This document shows, one piece after another, positions 8,887 to 17,429 of a DNA stretch of 64,000 bases. How positions within the stretch are numbered: the stretch's first letter is position 1; every line of letters begins with the position of its first letter. The stretch lies in contig NZ_JAJAGO010000006.1 in NCBI RefSeq assembly GCF_025165795.1, positions 1 to 64,000 of the forward strand, given 5' to 3'. Source of the stretch: Streptomyces gossypii. Its GTDB lineage: Bacteria; Actinomycetota; Actinomycetes; Streptomycetales; Streptomycetaceae. The translations under genes were made by a program, and so were the position numbers. The notes beneath the pieces were generated by a model, which worked only from the letters and a program-made list of their open reading frames with translations, did not search any database and was not told the origin of the DNA.

Positions 8887-9474
8887 ATGAATCTGCGTCT
8901 TGATACAGCGAGCAGTCCGGCCAGATGGCCTGGGTACGCCGCTGCCGTGTGGGGATTCGTCTTCGCCGTTCCGAGCTTCTACTGGGCGATGGGCGGCGGC
9001 CTGACCGGGGCCTCCTCAACGCTTGCGCCGTCGCTGCTCGAGCAGGCCCGGGAGCGGGATCCCGGCTTCATCGCGGTGTTGTGGGTGACGGGCGTGCTCA
9101 AAGTCGTTGGCGGACTGTTGGGCCTGGGGCTGGTGCACCGTCACGTCTGGGGACGCGGGATGAACCGTCTCCTGCAACTGATGGCATGGGGCGCGGCGGT
9201 TCTGCTCGTCTGGCATGGAGCGGAATTCATCGGACACGGACTGCTCGTACAGACACACGCAATCGACATCGACCCCGACCTGCAGTCGGTCAGCCGCTGG
9301 TACACGTATCTGTGGGGACCGTGGTTCGTGGCTGGAGGGGTCGCCTTCGTGCTCGCCACACGAACCCACTTGAGCGCAGTGGCCGACCGTCGGGATGCCA
9401 CGATTGCGGGTATGGTCGGCGGCCTCGGCGCGCTGGCGCTGTCCGTCACGATCCTGATAGCAGGAATCGGATAG
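8887..9474 (+). CDS. DUF3995-type integral membrane protein
   Basis: 195 residues from ATG 8887; an in-frame ATG at 8821 would add 22 poorly conserved residues. Four hydrophobic segments are visible: AAVWGFVFAVPSFYWAMGG, VLKVVGGLLGLGLVH, LLQLMAWGAAVLLVWHG and a C-terminal GMVGGLGALALSVTILIAG, plus a GPWFVAGGVAFVLA stretch. This pattern matches the DUF3995 family of actinobacterial membrane proteins, whose function is unknown. It is a lone plus-strand gene between two transposase relics and probably has its own promoter. Confidence 0.75.
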   Translation: MNLRLDTASSPARWPGYAAAVWGFVFAVPSFYWAMGGGLTGASSTLAPSLLEQARERDPGFIAVLWVTGVLKVVGGLLGLGLVHRHVWGRGMNRLLQLMAWGAAVLLVWHGAEFIGHGLLVQTHAIDIDPDLQSVSRWYTYLWGPWFVAGGVAFVLATRTHLSAVADRRDATIAGMVGGLGALALSVTILIAGIG

Positions 9475-9649
9475 CGCGTCCGGGATGCTCACGGTCCCGC
9501 TCGGCCTTCGACCCCCAATGGCCGATCTCCGCTATCGCGCACCAACTCGTAACAGAGGACGACAAGCCGCATGGCTCGCCGGGGGCGGACATGCTCCCCG
9601 GCGGGCTACGCCTCAAACTGGCGTCGACCGCGTCCTGATTGACTACAGA

Positions 9650-9940
9650 GGCAGGGCGTGCAGCCGTTTGTCGGGCATGCCAGATCTACTCGTCGGTCAT
9701 GACCGACGGGCGGGCCGAGTCGGGCGCGGGAGGCGGCGAGGCCCTCGTTGGTGCCCTGCACGATGAGTTCGCGGATGAGCTCCGTCAGGGCGGCAAAGAC
9801 GTGGAACATCAGGCGCCCGCCCGGCGTGGTCGTGTCGAGCACCTCATGCAGCGGGGTGAAGCCGATGCCGCGTTGGCGTAGACCGGAGCCGTTGGAGACA
9901 AGGTCTTGGATGGAGTGGCCGAGCTGGCCCGGCGACGAGG
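9650..9940 (-). pseudogene. Serine recombinase (resolvase/invertase) fragment
   Basis: In minus-strand frames one reads LGHSIQDLVSNGSGLRQRG and then the diagnostic LDTTTPGGRLMFHVFAALTE and REL segment of the resolvase catalytic domain, followed out of frame by GRPSVMTDE, which resembles the hinge before the DNA-binding region. The N-terminal catalytic serine region and most of the helix-turn-helix are missing, and an internal stop plus a frameshift are present. It is a dead remnant, perhaps of a Tn3-type or invertase element. Confidence 0.75.
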
Positions 9941-10128
9941 GGTGGCGCCTTCGCGGAGGTAGTCGAGGCTGAAATCCCGGTTGCCGGTCCTGTTCATGAG
10001 CCGGTGAATGGATGAGCAGCGATGGAGCAACGCCGGTTCTATCGTCTTGTGTGCGTTCTCATCGAAGTCCGACCGCTGCTGCTGGCCTTGATCCGCTCGG
10101 ACGCTTGTCAACTGCACGGGACGGACAT

Positions 10129-10656
10129 TCAGTGCCACGAGCCGTTGATGACCACTTGCGACATTCCATCGGCCCGCGGATTGACGACAAGGAGGCCACC
10201 CTCGTCCTCAGGGTAATACACACTCACCCCCCCAGACACTCGGCCGACGATGTCCCCGTCTGAAGACAGCTCCGTCCCACCGGTCAAGAGCCACGTCGCG
10301 AGGTCCAGCCGAGTCTCCGACTGTCCGGCCCACCAGGATTCGGCCTCGTCGGTAGGCATCGTGAAGTGCCATCTCGCATCGTGGCTGTCCTTGCTGTGGC
10401 ACTCGACGTTCTCGGCACTGTCGGGCAGCTCCACGACGAACTTCGAGTCGCAGTCGACGGGCGCGTTGGCGTAGCCGATATCCCACCAGATCAGCGCCGC
10501 CACGAGCGCGACCACGCCCCCTGCTACAACCGCCACACGGGAGCCCCTGATCGGGTCGATGCTGTCCTCGGTCGCGGAGTCCACCACACGAGCGTAAAGC
10601 CCCGAACCGTCACCCTGGTACCGATCGGAACCGGTCACTTCGATGAGAACGGGCAT
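10129..10656 (-). CDS. Hypothetical single-pass membrane protein
   Basis: 175 residues. Residues 1-38 are polar, then one transmembrane helix (VAVVAGGVVALVAALIWWDI, about 42-61) leads to an extracytoplasmic domain of about 110 residues rich in Asp, Trp and Ser. Two Cys (in PVDCDSK and NVECHSK) could form a disulfide outside the cell. No family was recognised. It is flanked by a resolvase relic and repeat copy 2; codon use looks normal for the genome. Confidence 0.6.
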   Translation of the reverse strand: MPVLIEVTGSDRYQGDGSGLYARVVDSATEDSIDPIRGSRVAVVAGGVVALVAALIWWDIGYANAPVDCDSKFVVELPDSAENVECHSKDSHDARWHFTMPTDEAESWWAGQSETRLDLATWLLTGGTELSSDGDIVGRVSGGVSVYYPEDEGGLLVVNPRADGMSQVVINGSWH

Positions 10657-10868
10657 CGTGCGATCACAGTCTCTTCACAGTCTGCGCTGTCCCACAGGTA
10701 ATGCGATGACACGACGGTGACCGTCGCCGGCGCAAATGGCCAGGTCCGACGCGCGACGCAGCAAACTCGCGTGGGAGTAGGCGAAGCGCCTCTCCGTCTC
10801 CGCGCCAGCCCGAAACCCCCGGCTGCATGCACAGTGCTGACCTCCCCGGGAACGAAGTCCGCGCCACC

Positions 10869-11040
10869 TACCCCTCACCGGATGCCCGGCGCTCCGGGGA
10901 CCGTTTCCCAGCTCAGTCGGACCAGCCCGGTCCGCCCCACAACGGTCATCGTGGAGCGGATACGCAGTTCACCACCGTGGGGACGACCAGCCATGCTTTG
11001 TGCCTCCTGCCGGGGGCACACAAAGCATGGCTGGTCAACG
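10869..11040. repeat. Dispersed noncoding repeat, copy 2, with a long hairpin
   Basis: Related to the left half of copy 1. It ends in a perfect 18-bp inverted repeat, GACCAGCCATGCTTTGTG at 10985-11002 against its complement at 11019-11036, with a 16-nt loop. The outer arm, ending AAAGCATGGCTGGTCAACG, also closes copy 3 at 15342-15360. A foldable end recurring at separate sites suggests a nonautonomous mobile element or a structured RNA; there is no T-run to make it an ordinary terminator. Confidence 0.6.
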
Positions 11041-11394
11041 CCGGTGCCGTCCGCCCCGGCCGTCAGCGTCTGCGTGGTGAGACGCGCCAGATCGTCGGCG
11101 GTGGCCGCCGACACGGTCACCTGAATCTCGATCTCCCGGCTGGGCCGCAGATAGCGGACCTTCAAGCTGGAACGCGTCGTAGATCGTGCGCTGGAGCGCG
11201 TCGGGAAGCGCAGACAGATGGCAGACAGATGAGTGCCCAGCTGGGGCAGCGTGACGTCCCATGTCCATCGCATCTCCGCTCAGCGGCTACAGGCAGCTCA
11301 CTTGAGAGCCATCCGCTTTCCGAAGATGATCCTTACGACGATGTCCGCAGTTGCGGTTGGGACGTGTTGGCCTGGCAGGTTGTGGGGTGGGGGA

Positions 11395-11490
11395 TCAGCG
11401 GCGGGCCGCCCGATGGGAGGCCAAGGACGCGACGGCATCAGTGGTCTGGGCCAGGTGCTCCCGCTTGCCGTGGTAGCGCGAATGCCTGAC
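11395..11490 (-). pseudogene. Short C-terminal scrap of an IS5-type transposase
   Basis: The minus strand reads RYHGKREHLAQTTDAVASLA and then SHRAARR before a stop at 11395-11397. This parallels the extreme C-terminus of the IS5-type relic at 7841-8794 (YTGRRENYAETHRAIASLVS). Nothing else of the element is recognisable here. It sits directly downstream of the frameshifted recombinase, another sign that this segment was built by repeated insertion and deletion. Confidence 0.5.
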
Positions 11491-11497
11491 GGGCCGT

Positions 11498-12384
11498 CTA
11501 CGGCGCCGAGACCGCAGCGGTCCGTTCGTCGTGTTCTCGCAGCATTCGCATGACGGTGGCGGGCGAGGGGCGCTGGCCCTTCTTCGCGCCCGTGGTGATG
11601 ACGAGCCGTTTGGCGATGTCGCGCAGGCTCATCTCCTGGTTGCGCAGATGGAGGGCCATGGACAGCATGTCGTCGTCGGTGACGCCCGCGCCGCCGATGG
11701 TCTTGCCGCGCTTGCGGGCGGACTCGTGGCCTTCGAGGGTGCGGTCGCGGATGTATTCGTGCTCCATGCCGGACATGGCTGCCAGCACGGTGAACACGAT
11801 GCCGGAAGGTCGTGCGTGCCCTTCAGCTCCCCGGTGAGGAACTCCAGGCCGACGTCGCTCGCCTTCAGCTGCTCAACGAGCATGGCGAGTTCGATGCCGC
11901 GGCCGAGCCGTTTGTGCTCGTGGACGACGAGAGTGACGCGCACGCCGGAGGAGCGGATCTCCCCGGCTAGCTTGATGGCGGCCTCCAGTTCGGGCCGCTT
12001 CGTGGCGCGGGTGGAGATCTTCTCCGAGAAAATCCGGGTGACCCCGGCTTCGGCGAGCGAGTCGGGTTGTGCGTCCAGGGACTGCCGCGCGGTCGAGGCG
12101 CGGGCATAGCCGAGACGAACGTGGCCGACCGGCTCGGCCCCGGCACTCACGGGCCGGGGTAGCTCCGTCCACGCCGGGCCCGGCTTGCACACGGCGGGGG
12201 TCGTCACGTTCAACGCCTTGGCGAGCCGGGGCACGAGGCGGAAGCGGGCGGTGTGGTACTGGATGGCCACCTTGCCCTTGCCTGTGCGGCAGGGTGAGCC
12301 GGCCGGGGCGGCGCAGGCGGACATCGGACAGTCGTGCGCTTCCACGCGCGTGAAGTCGTCACTCACGACCCCAGACCGTTTCAT
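11498..12384 (-). pseudogene. Serine recombinase with a single-base frameshift
   Basis: The N-terminal part contains a Cys-rich motif common in Streptomyces resolvase-like proteins (CPMSACAAPAGSPCRTGKGK), then the catalytic domain: GYARAST with the nucleophilic Ser, SLDAQPDSL, VHEHKRLGRG and ELKGTHD. At about 11808 one base is missing. In the -strand frame that ends at 11498 the protein continues MFTVLAAMSGMEHEYIRDRT and then a helix-turn-helix tail (MSLRDIAKRLVITTGAKKG). Restoring one C would give GTHDPSGIVFTVLAAMSG, the expected sequence. It could be a real inactivating mutation or an assembly error. It may be the resolvase of the Tn3 remnant at 13987-14301. Confidence 0.75.
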
Positions 12385-12434
12385 GAGGGCGTTTCATCCG
12401 GTTGGGCCGCTCCGACGGAGCAGCAATTCATTCC

Positions 12435-12471
12435 TTGACACGAATATTCCTGCCAGTGAATACTCGTCGTC
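12435..12471 (+). promoter_or_regulatory. Promoter with overlapping palindromic operator for the ArsR gene
   Basis: TTGACA (12435-12440) is followed after 18 bases by AATACT (12459-12464). An inverted repeat, ACGAATATTC at 12440-12449 and GAATACTCGT at 12458-12467 (9 of 10 pairs), covers the space between and the -10. The ATG at 12472 is only 7 bases past the -10, so the transcript should start at or next to the start codon. This implies a leaderless mRNA and ArsR autorepression. Confidence 0.6.
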
Positions 12472-13335
12472 ATGGACGTACTCCTTAGCGCACTGGCCGA
12501 CCCGGCCCGCTGGCGGCTCGTGAGCCTGCTCGCCGAGCGGCCCCGTCCGGTCGGTGTCCTCGCCGAGCTCGCCGAGGCTCGCCAGCCGCAGACGACCAAG
12601 CACCTGCAGACCCTTGAGCGCACCGGCGTCGTCACCTCCCAGCGCACCGGCCAGCGCCGCATCTACGCGCTCCGGCCCGGTCCCCTGCGGGAGCTGGCGG
12701 CTGCGCTCGGCCGACTCGCCGACACCGCGGAGCAGGCCGGGGGCCCGCGCGAGACCTACGACCGCTACGGGGCCAGCCTCCACGCGGAGCGGCTCGCCGC
12801 GGAGGAGCCGGGGTGGGCCGACGGCCGTTCGTTCAGCTTCCGCCGGTCGCTGACGGGGCGCCCCGAGCTGGTGTGGCGCCACTTGACCGAGCCCTCCCTG
12901 CTCGCCCGATGGTGGACGCCTCACGACCTCCGCGTATCTGAGCTCGTCTTCGAGGCGCGAGAAGGCGGGCGGATCGTCCAGGAGTACCGCGATGTCGAGG
13001 ACGCCGACGGCTTGGACCTGGTCGCCGGGCGCGCGGAGGGAGTCGTCGACGACGTCCGCCCCGGTGAGCGCCTCGCCTACCGGCTCTCCCCGCTGCTTCC
13101 CGACGGCGGCCTCGCCTTCACCGCCCACGCCGCCCTCGACCTGCGGCCCACCGGGACCGGCACGGACCTCGACGTCCACTGGCGGATCACCGACAGCACC
13201 GTCGACTCCGCTGACTTCATCGCAGGCATCGAGATCAGCTTCGGCCAGAGCCTCGACAAGCTCGCAGCGACCCTCGCCGCAGACCCGCACGACACCGACA
13301 GCACCGACAGCACCGACACAAGGAGCACGCAATGA
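12472..13335 (+). CDS. ArsR-type regulator fused to an SRPBCC/AHSA1 domain
   Basis: 287 residues. Residues 1-80 form a winged helix-turn-helix of the ArsR type (LSALADPARWRLVSLLAERP, RQPQTTKHLQTLERTGVV). Residues about 120-270 form an SRPBCC fold of the AHSA1 class (VWRHLTEPSLLARWWTP; EARE GG RIVQEYRDV), a hydrophobic-ligand pocket. The fusion is known in actinobacteria as a one-component sensor. The tail is a short Asp-Thr-Ser repeat (DTDSTDSTDT). Its stop overlaps the next gene by 4 bases, so the two are translationally coupled. Confidence 0.85.
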   Translation: MDVLLSALADPARWRLVSLLAERPRPVGVLAELAEARQPQTTKHLQTLERTGVVTSQRTGQRRIYALRPGPLRELAAALGRLADTAEQAGGPRETYDRYGASLHAERLAAEEPGWADGRSFSFRRSLTGRPELVWRHLTEPSLLARWWTPHDLRVSELVFEAREGGRIVQEYRDVEDADGLDLVAGRAEGVVDDVRPGERLAYRLSPLLPDGGLAFTAHAALDLRPTGTGTDLDVHWRITDSTVDSADFIAGIEISFGQSLDKLAATLAADPHDTDSTDSTDTRSTQ

Positions 13336-13931
13336 CTGACTCGACAGGACGCAGGGTGACCGCGAACCTGAGCCTCTCCCTCGACGGGCGTTACCACGGT
13401 CCTGGCGGGCCCAGCGACTTCAGCATGTTCGCGCCGTATGTGACCTCCGAGGTCGCGCGGGGCCAACTCACCCGCATCTGGGAGGGCGCGACGACGGCGC
13501 TGCTCGGCCGGATCAACGCCGAGGGATTCCTGGGCTACTGGCCGACGGTCGCCGAGGACGAGAACGCCGATCCGCGCGACCGCGGATACGCAAAGTGGCT
13601 GGTGGACACGGAAAAGGTGGTCCTCTCGACCACCCTGACCGAAGCTCCGTGGGAACACACCCGCGTGGTAAACGCCCCAGCCGCCGACGTCGTTGCCGAA
13701 CTCAAGGCCACCGGCGAGGGCGACATCCTCGTCAACAGCTGCCCGAGTGTCATCAAGCCGCTCCTTGCGGCAGATCTGCTCGACCGGCTGTACCTCATGA
13801 TCTTCCCCGAGGTCGCCGGAGACGGGCAGCGACTGTTCGACGACGGCCTGCCAGCTTCGCAGTGGAAGCTCACCCACCAGGAGACCGGCGAGCTGGGCGA
13901 GATCGCCATGGTCTACGACCGAGTCCGCTGA
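13332..13931 (+). CDS. Dihydrofolate reductase/RibD C-terminal family protein
   Basis: 199 residues, coupled through a 4-base overlap with the regulator upstream. The N-terminus (VTANLSLSLDGRYHGPGG) and the later NSCPSVIKPLLAADLLDRLYL segment match the RibD_C/DHFR-like family of NADPH-binding reductases. Family members next to ArsR-SRPBCC regulators are common in actinobacteria and act on unidentified small substrates. No signal peptide; cytoplasmic. Its substrate cannot be read from the sequence. Confidence 0.82.
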   Translation: MTDSTGRRVTANLSLSLDGRYHGPGGPSDFSMFAPYVTSEVARGQLTRIWEGATTALLGRINAEGFLGYWPTVAEDENADPRDRGYAKWLVDTEKVVLSTTLTEAPWEHTRVVNAPAADVVAELKATGEGDILVNSCPSVIKPLLAADLLDRLYLMIFPEVAGDGQRLFDDGLPASQWKLTHQETGELGEIAMVYDRVR

Positions 13932-13986
13932 GCCGGCCGATCAGCGCACTCAGCCGGCGAGGTGCTCCCAGCACGCAGGCGGGTGA

Positions 13987-14301
13987 TCACGCCGCCTGGC
14001 CGTAGCCGCTCGGGGCGGGCGGGTCATCGCCGCGCAGCGGACTGAAGTCGACGTTCAAGTGCGGGTCGTACGCCTCGGGCTGGAGATCGAGTTCATGGGT
14101 GGAGTACTCGCCGAAGCGGCGGATGTGCTCGGTCAGGTATGGGGCAATGTGGGCCAGGTCCTCGGGGTCGATGATCAGGCCCTCCTCCTGAAGCTGCCGG
14201 ACGACCTCCGCGACATCCAGGGCGTTATGGAAGATGACCGCGCACGGGCCCATTCCTTCGTCATCACTCATGGGGAACCCGTGCGGCTCACTCCGCGTCA
14301 C
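13987..14301 (-). pseudogene. Tn3-family transposase, C-terminal fragment
   Basis: The frame reads DDEGMGPCAVIFHNALDVAE, VVRQLQEEGLIIDPEDLAHI and APYLTEHIRRFGEYSTHEL. This is the end of Tn3 TnpA, where the catalytic domain is followed by the helical tail with the HIKRFG motif. Only about 100 of roughly 1000 residues remain. The ATG is internal to the original gene. The frameshifted recombinase at 11498-12384 could be from the same transposon, with the ArsR cassette between them as former cargo. Confidence 0.75.
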
Positions 14302-14315
14302 GGGCCGCCTGGGCT

Positions 14316-15095
14316 CTATTGCTGGTCGTGGTCAGAGAGCGCCGCCGCAGTGGCGCGGGCGAAGCCTTCCGGGTTGTCCAGCATGATGTTGTGCCCGCAG
14401 TCCGGGACCGAGACCACGGCTACCCCCGCTTCGATGAGTGCATCGGTGCCCGGGAGCGGGCCGTCGGCCTCGGGCAGCAGGTAGGTACGGGGGATTTTCA
14501 GGTCCAGCAGATGCTCACGCATGGTGGGAGCGGTGCCTCGGGCGAGGTGGACCGCGCTGCGATGCAGGGTTTCCCGGCCTGCCAGGCGCATCGTGGACCA
14601 CCAGTGGGGGCCAGCCCGGTCTCGGATCTCTTCCCAGCCGCCCGCCAGGAACTCCTCCTCGGAGTAGGCGGCGATGCCGCTACTGCCCGCGGAGCCGGGT
14701 GCGGACGGGATCGGGTCAAGGTTGGCGTCGATCAGGACCAAGCGGGAGACCAACTGGGGGTGCCGGGCGGCCAGGATTATGGCCACTGAGCCACCCATGC
14801 TGTGCGCGATCAGCTCGGCACCCGCGACACCCGCGCTGGTCAGGGCTGCGGCGAGTGCATCAGCGTGGGATTCCAGGGTGCAGTCGAAGTCCGTCGGCCG
14901 GTCGCTGATGCCGTGTCCGAGCAAGTCGATCAGCAGCGAACGACGTCCGGCGAGCAGAGGATGAACCGCAACCTCCGCGAAGTAGGCCGGCGACGTGGCG
15001 CCCAGACCATGGACGTAGACGCGGGACGGCTCCTGTCCCGGCAGCTCAACCCAGCGGATCTGGTCGCCCTCGAGCGTCACGGCGGCGTTGCGCAC
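14316..15095 (-). CDS. Alpha/beta-fold hydrolase
   Basis: About 259 residues from GTG 15095, chosen because GAAGGGAAG lies just upstream; a TTG at 15122 has no ribosome site. The fold markers are present in order: HGLG oxyanion loop (VYVHGLGATSPAYF), LIDLLGHGISDRP, the nucleophile elbow AHSMGG, the acid region around LLPEADG, and the His in PDCGHNIML. It belongs to the broad esterase/haloperoxidase-like group with no signal peptide. The substrate is unknown. It is a single gene between a Tn3 scrap and repeat copy 3. Confidence 0.85.
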   Translation of the reverse strand: MRNAAVTLEGDQIRWVELPGQEPSRVYVHGLGATSPAYFAEVAVHPLLAGRRSLLIDLLGHGISDRPTDFDCTLESHADALAAALTSAGVAGAELIAHSMGGSVAIILAARHPQLVSRLVLIDANLDPIPSAPGSAGSSGIAAYSEEEFLAGGWEEIRDRAGPHWWSTMRLAGRETLHRSAVHLARGTAPTMREHLLDLKIPRTYLLPEADGPLPGTDALIEAGVAVVSVPDCGHNIMLDNPEGFARATAAALSDHDQQ

Positions 15096-15212
15096 AGGCT
15101 GCTTCCCTTCACTCCAGATCAACGGAGAGAGTAGCCACCGGGCCTCGGTGCACCATCACCGCCCCCAGCGTGGACGTTGCGCGGGCACCAGAAACCTCGA
15201 CCGCCCTCCTCC

Positions 15213-15360
15213 CAGGAGTCGGGCCTGAGGCCGACGGCCAAGCTGCTTCACCGGTACAGAGTGGACTCGATGGTGACCCGTGGCCCCGGAGACCATGGTC
15301 GGCGGGCGTTCTCATGTGTCTGGTGCCCTGCCGGGGCACGCAAAGCATGGCTGGTCAACG
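15213..15360. repeat. Dispersed noncoding repeat, copy 3
   Basis: Related to the right half of copy 1 (662-780): shared ACGGCCAAG, GCTTCACC, GTGGACTCGA and GGTGCCCTGCC. Its last 26 bases, including CAAAGCATGGCTGGTCAACG, match the hairpin arm of copy 2 with one change. Copy 1 joins both halves while copies 2 and 3 each keep one, so a longer ancestral element is implied. No coding capacity is visible. Confidence 0.6.
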
Positions 15361-15445
15361 CGTGCTCGGGCTGTGACCGAGAGTGGTCGGCGCCAGCGGT
15401 GAGGTTCGCCCGAACGGCGTGGCGAGCCCGCCCAGCAGCCGCCGG

Positions 15446-16312
15446 TCAGGGGAGCGCGGTGGCAGTACGGCCGCCTGTGACGCGAAGAAGGTCCAGTTTT
15501 CCCGCCTCGATGCTTCCGCTCGCTGCCGTGTAGGTGACCATGCGCAGGTCTGCGCCGGGGACGATGAGGACGTCGCAGTCGAGCAGGATGTCGCCGATTT
15601 CTGGATGCCGGATCGTCTTGCGGTCCGTCGTGTGCTGGGCGGCGGCCGTCTGCGTGGCCCAGTGATGGGCGAAGGCATCGGATACTTCGCGCAGTTCCTG
15701 CACGAGACGATCGAGCTGGGCGTCCCTGGGATAGCGGGACACGGCGTCCTTGAGGTCGGCGACGATCGACTCCGCGAAGGCGTCCTGTCCGCGCTCGGAT
15801 TGGACGGGAAGCATCGAGTCATGTGCGGCGCCGTCGCCGAAGAGTGCACGGGCGAGGTTCCGCTCGGCGGCCGGGAGGGCGGCGGGGTCGCCGTGCAGGG
15901 CGCTCCACGTGGTGTTCCACCACACCAGGGTCCAGTCGGCGGTGAACACCCCGATCGGTACGTCGCCCAGACGCGCGGCGAGCCGTTGGATGCCTGGGGG
16001 CACATGGGTGCTGACCTTCCCGTCCTGGGGCGGAAGGAGCCCGGCGCTTCGGTAGAGCTGGTCGCGCTCAGCGCGGGAGAGCTGAAGGGCCCGGGTGAGG
16101 GCGCCGACAACCTGGGCCGAGGGGTTCTTCGCGCGTCCCTGTTCCAGGCGCAGGACGTAGTCGACGGAGAGCCCTGCCAGTTGTGCGAGCTCCTCGCGGC
16201 GCAGTCCCGGTGCCCGACGGCCGTCCGTCATCGTGAAGCCGGCGTCGGCCGGGGACAGCCGGTCGCGCCAGGCGCGCAGGAGTGCGGCGAAATCGGAGCG
16301 GGAGGAAGCCAT
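15446..16312 (-). CDS. XRE-family regulator with MmyB-like ligand domain
   Basis: 288 residues from ATG 16312; the open frame upstream to 17026 is antisense to the SDR gene and not real. Residues 25-85 form an XRE helix-turn-helix (RREELAQLAGLSVDYVLRLE, QGRAKNPSAQVVGAL). Residues about 105-270 match the MmyB-like PAS-type domain (GVFTADWTLVWWNTTWSALH). Such regulators sit divergently next to SDR oxidoreductases in many actinobacteria and control them, which is exactly the arrangement here (148 bp apart). Confidence 0.88.
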   Translation of the reverse strand: MASSRSDFAALLRAWRDRLSPADAGFTMTDGRRAPGLRREELAQLAGLSVDYVLRLEQGRAKNPSAQVVGALTRALQLSRAERDQLYRSAGLLPPQDGKVSTHVPPGIQRLAARLGDVPIGVFTADWTLVWWNTTWSALHGDPAALPAAERNLARALFGDGAAHDSMLPVQSERGQDAFAESIVADLKDAVSRYPRDAQLDRLVQELREVSDAFAHHWATQTAAAQHTTDRKTIRHPEIGDILLDCDVLIVPGADLRMVTYTAASGSIEAGKLDLLRVTGGRTATALP

Positions 16313-16460
16313 GGGTTCATTCTCGCTGCGCGGCGCCGGATGAGCCTGGGTACTGGCAGTCCTAGTGACAGGGACGGCACTGGTTGGCGGTGGCGCCACC
16401 GGCGAACGTGGAGATGCGCCCGAGCCGGGCGCCATCGGTTGACCAGTTGAGGAGCCTTCC

Positions 16461-17429
16461 ATGGAGCACACCATCGTGATGACGGGCGCGAGCCGCGGGA
16501 TCGGCCGCGTCGCCGCGGAGCACCTCCTGCGCCGGTCGCCGGACGCGCACCTGCTGGTCGTGGCTCGTGGCTCCTCCGGCGCGCAGCTCGCTGCGGAGTT
16601 CGGCGCGGGCGGGCACACGGTCTCGCACGTCTCGGCGGATCTCGGCTCGCTGGCCAGCGTCCGCTCGGCCGCCGGCGAGATCCGCGACCGGCTCGACCGC
16701 GGTGACCTGCCGCCGCTGCACGGCCTCGTGGGCAACGCAGGCATGCAGTACACGAACGCGCTGACTGAGGGACCCGACGGGTTCGAGGCCACCTTCGCCG
16801 TCAACGTGCTCGCCAACCACCTGTTCGTCCGACTGCTCCAGGACCGCTTCACCGCTCCCGCCCGGATCGTGATCACCGCCAGCGACACCCACTTCGGCGA
16901 CTTCAAGCACAACCTGGGCATGGTGCCCGGCCCGGCCTGGAAGTCCCCGGGCGTCCTCGCCCGCACGGGCGCCTTCTCCAAGCCGGACACCGCGGCCGGC
17001 GGGCGTACCGCGTACTCGACGAGCAAGCTGGCCGCGATCTACCTGGTTCACGAGTACGCGCGCCGGCTGCCGGCCGGGATCGACGCCGTCGCCTACAACC
17101 CGGGGTTCGTCCCCGGCACCGGCCTCGCCCGCAACGCAGGACCCGTCTCCCGGTTCGCGATGCGCCGCATCATGCCGGTGATGACCCTCACCCCGTTCGC
17201 CACCAGCCGCAGTGCCGCGGGCCGCTACCTCGCCGACGTCGTCCTCGGCACGACCTATGCGCCGACCGGCTCCTATGTCGACCGCAGCCGTGCGGACCGC
17301 TCGTCGCAGGAGTCCTACGACCCGCAGCGCGAAGGCGAGCTCTGGGAGGCCGCCGAGCGGTTCACCGCGGCGTACGCAGCCAAGGCGGACACGTGCTCAG
17401 GCGATATGACGAGCGGTTCACCCCGCTAA
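16461..17429 (+). CDS. Short-chain dehydrogenase/reductase
   Basis: 322 residues. The Rossmann motif is TGASRGIG (residues 8-15), NAG occurs in GLVGNAGMQYT, and the catalytic pair is in AYSTSKLAA (Tyr and Lys). This is the extended protochlorophyllide-reductase-like or light-dependent type of classical SDR. The ribosome site GAGGAG lies near 16450. It is divergent from the MmyB-type regulator. The TAA stop is the outer edge of a MITE, so the last residues (about GDMTSGSPR) may not be the ancestral C-terminus. Confidence 0.88.
   Translation: MEHTIVMTGASRGIGRVAAEHLLRRSPDAHLLVVARGSSGAQLAAEFGAGGHTVSHVSADLGSLASVRSAAGEIRDRLDRGDLPPLHGLVGNAGMQYTNALTEGPDGFEATFAVNVLANHLFVRLLQDRFTAPARIVITASDTHFGDFKHNLGMVPGPAWKSPGVLARTGAFSKPDTAAGGRTAYSTSKLAAIYLVHEYARRLPAGIDAVAYNPGFVPGTGLARNAGPVSRFAMRRIMPVMTLTPFATSRSAAGRYLADVVLGTTYAPTGSYVDRSRADRSSQESYDPQREGELWEAAERFTAAYAAKADTCSGDMTSGSPR

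Noticed and set aside
11019..11036. Hairpin of repeat copy 2 as a transcription terminator
   Set aside because: No gene ends next to it, and the same arm recurs at 15342-15360 as part of a dispersed repeat.
16313..17026. N-terminal extension of the XRE regulator frame
   Set aside because: The extension is antisense to the SDR gene, and ATG 16312 begins the normal family N-terminus.
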